Under the pieces are notes generated by a model. The model searched no databases. It saw only the letters and a program-made list of their open reading frames with translations, and had not been told where the DNA came from. From Streptomyces sp. TLI_171 (GTDB taxonomy: Bacteria; Actinomycetota; Actinomycetes; Streptomycetales; Streptomycetaceae), in contig NZ_RAPS01000001.1 in assembly GCF_003610255.1 (NCBI RefSeq), positions 992,001 through 1,056,000 on the forward strand: 64,000 bases of DNA, read 5' to 3'. Shown piece after piece: positions 63,388-64,000 of this stretch. A program made the position numbers and the translations under genes. The number at the start of each line of letters is the position of its first letter. Positions within the stretch are counted from its first letter, which is position 1.

Positions 63388-64000
63388 AGACCGCGACCGG
63401 CGCGGCGCTCTGCGGCTCCACGACGCCCTTCGGACGGCCGGGCAGGAACACCGCCGCGAGGACCGCGGCCAGCACCGCCACCGCGCCGCAGGCGGTCAGC
63501 ACCTGGCTCATGCCGTGGACGAAGGCGCCGTGCGCGGAGGCGAGCAGCGCCGGGTCGCCCAGCTCGCGGGCGACGGCGTCGGCGGCGGCCACCGAGTCCC
63601 GGGCGGTGGCGGCAGCGGGTGCGGGCAGGCCGTGGACGTCGATCCGGCCGAGGTAACCGGCGCTGAGCAGGCTGCCGAGTCCGGCCACGCCGAGGACGCC
63701 GCCGACCTGCTGGAGTGTCTCCAGGAGGCTGGTGCCGGCGCCGGCGTCGTCCTCCGGGAGGGTGGCGAGCACCAGGCTGGTGGAGGGGACGACGGCCAGG
63801 CCGAAGCCGACGCCGAGGACGGCGAGCCAGAGCGCGGTGAAGCCGTAGCCGCTGCCGGTGCCGGTGGCCGCGCCGAGCAGCGCGCCGGCGGCGAGGAGGA
63901 GCAGGCCGGCCGGGACGACCGTGCGGGCGCCGAGCCTCGGCACCAGTCCCTCGCTGAGTCCGGCGGAGACCATCAGGCCGCCGATCAGCGGCAGCACCCG
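63386..64000 (-). CDS. DHA2-type MFS drug exporter, 5' end outside window
   Basis: The C-terminal 204 residues are visible. They contain the last membrane helices of a 14-helix exporter (LPLIGGLMVSAGLSEGLVPRLGARTVVPAGLLLLAAGALL, FGLAVVPSTSLVLATLPEDDAGAGTSLLETLQQVGGVLGVAGLGSLLSAGY, then a final helix VLTACGAVAVLAAVLAAVFLPGRPK). This matches EmrB/QacA-type proton antiporters for drugs or self-made antibiotics. Its start lies beyond 64000. Confidence 0.9.
   Translation of the reverse strand, partial: RVLPLIGGLMVSAGLSEGLVPRLGARTVVPAGLLLLAAGALLGAATGTGSGYGFTALWLAVLGVGFGLAVVPSTSLVLATLPEDDAGAGTSLLETLQQVGGVLGVAGLGSLLSAGYLGRIDVHGLPAPAAATARDSVAAADAVARELGDPALLASAHGAFVHGMSQVLTACGAVAVLAAVLAAVFLPGRPKGVVEPQSAAPVAV

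Overview
This is high-GC actinobacterial DNA with strong G/C bias at third codon positions. Many genes start with GTG behind GAGG/AAGGAG-type ribosome binding sites. The gene content is typical of Streptomycetaceae (Streptomyces or Kitasatospora): a resuscitation-promoting-factor-like muralytic enzyme, a monomeric NADP isocitrate dehydrogenase, SpoIIE/PP2C phosphatases with GAF/PAS sensors, an SARP/BTAD-NB-ARC regulator, many TetR regulators, and an initiator tRNA gene without an encoded CCA. I see no rRNA, CRISPR array, intact insertion sequence or prophage. The window looks like ordinary chromosome, with small scars of gene decay around the tRNA.

Layout. 1-2.7 kb: 3' end of a secreted repeat protein facing a DevS-like GAF kinase. 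2.9-6.9 kb: a translationally coupled ATP-grasp pair, divergent from a P-loop protein and two unrecognised genes. 7-12 kb: a NarL/DesK-type two-component pair whose kinase has an unusual C-terminal extension, then a large PAS/GAF/PP2C phosphatase. 12.1-16.9 kb: a NodB deacetylase lipoprotein, membrane proteins (MscS, YihY) and small proteins including an Imm51 protein. 17-22 kb: an Rpf-LysM protein with a 500-nt leader and upstream Crp-like site, methionine aminopeptidase with twin operators, and two TetR loci with clear palindromic operators. 22.1-25.1 kb: a methyltransferase, a LysE exporter and a Ser-X-X repeat microprotein in one direction, divergent from an anion-permease-like transporter. 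25.3-27.4 kb: an ECF sigma factor fused to a zinc-finger-like motif, a membrane helix and a CAP domain, then a STAS protein.

27.7-33.7 kb: VOC protein, photolyase, PLP dehydratase, SseB-like protein, then a decayed OmpR/EnvZ-type pair (frameshifts and a missing receiver start) next to the initiator tRNA. 34.2-37.4 kb: a Tat-exported GH115 alpha-glucuronidase with a xylan-type operator upstream and a second exact palindrome inside the gene. 37.4-43.9 kb: VanZ, an unrecognised membrane protein, a DUF6159 protein, an MDR oxidoreductase, and a DUF3291 protein coupled to a cysteine-rich SufR-like regulator. 43.9-52.2 kb: flavoprotein oxidoreductases, a Na+/H+ antiporter, TetR, a TetX-like monooxygenase with operator, a NUDIX hydrolase and isocitrate dehydrogenase. 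52.3-64 kb: a lipoprotein, an SDR-DUF2867 protein, a dormancy-type pair (HTH-flavin-barrel protein and universal stress protein) around three DevR/OsdR-like boxes, DUF4240, a second PP2C phosphatase, GNAT, the BTAD regulator and a truncated MFS exporter.

Themes: signal transduction and stress/dormancy dominate. The strongest leads are the sigma-CAP fusion, the Ser-X-X repeat operon, the tandem dormancy boxes, the intragenic xylan operator and the decaying two-component system. A short palindrome that contains stop codons (TGACGG-type) recurs at gene 3' ends through the window. All family calls are made from reading motifs; no database search was run.
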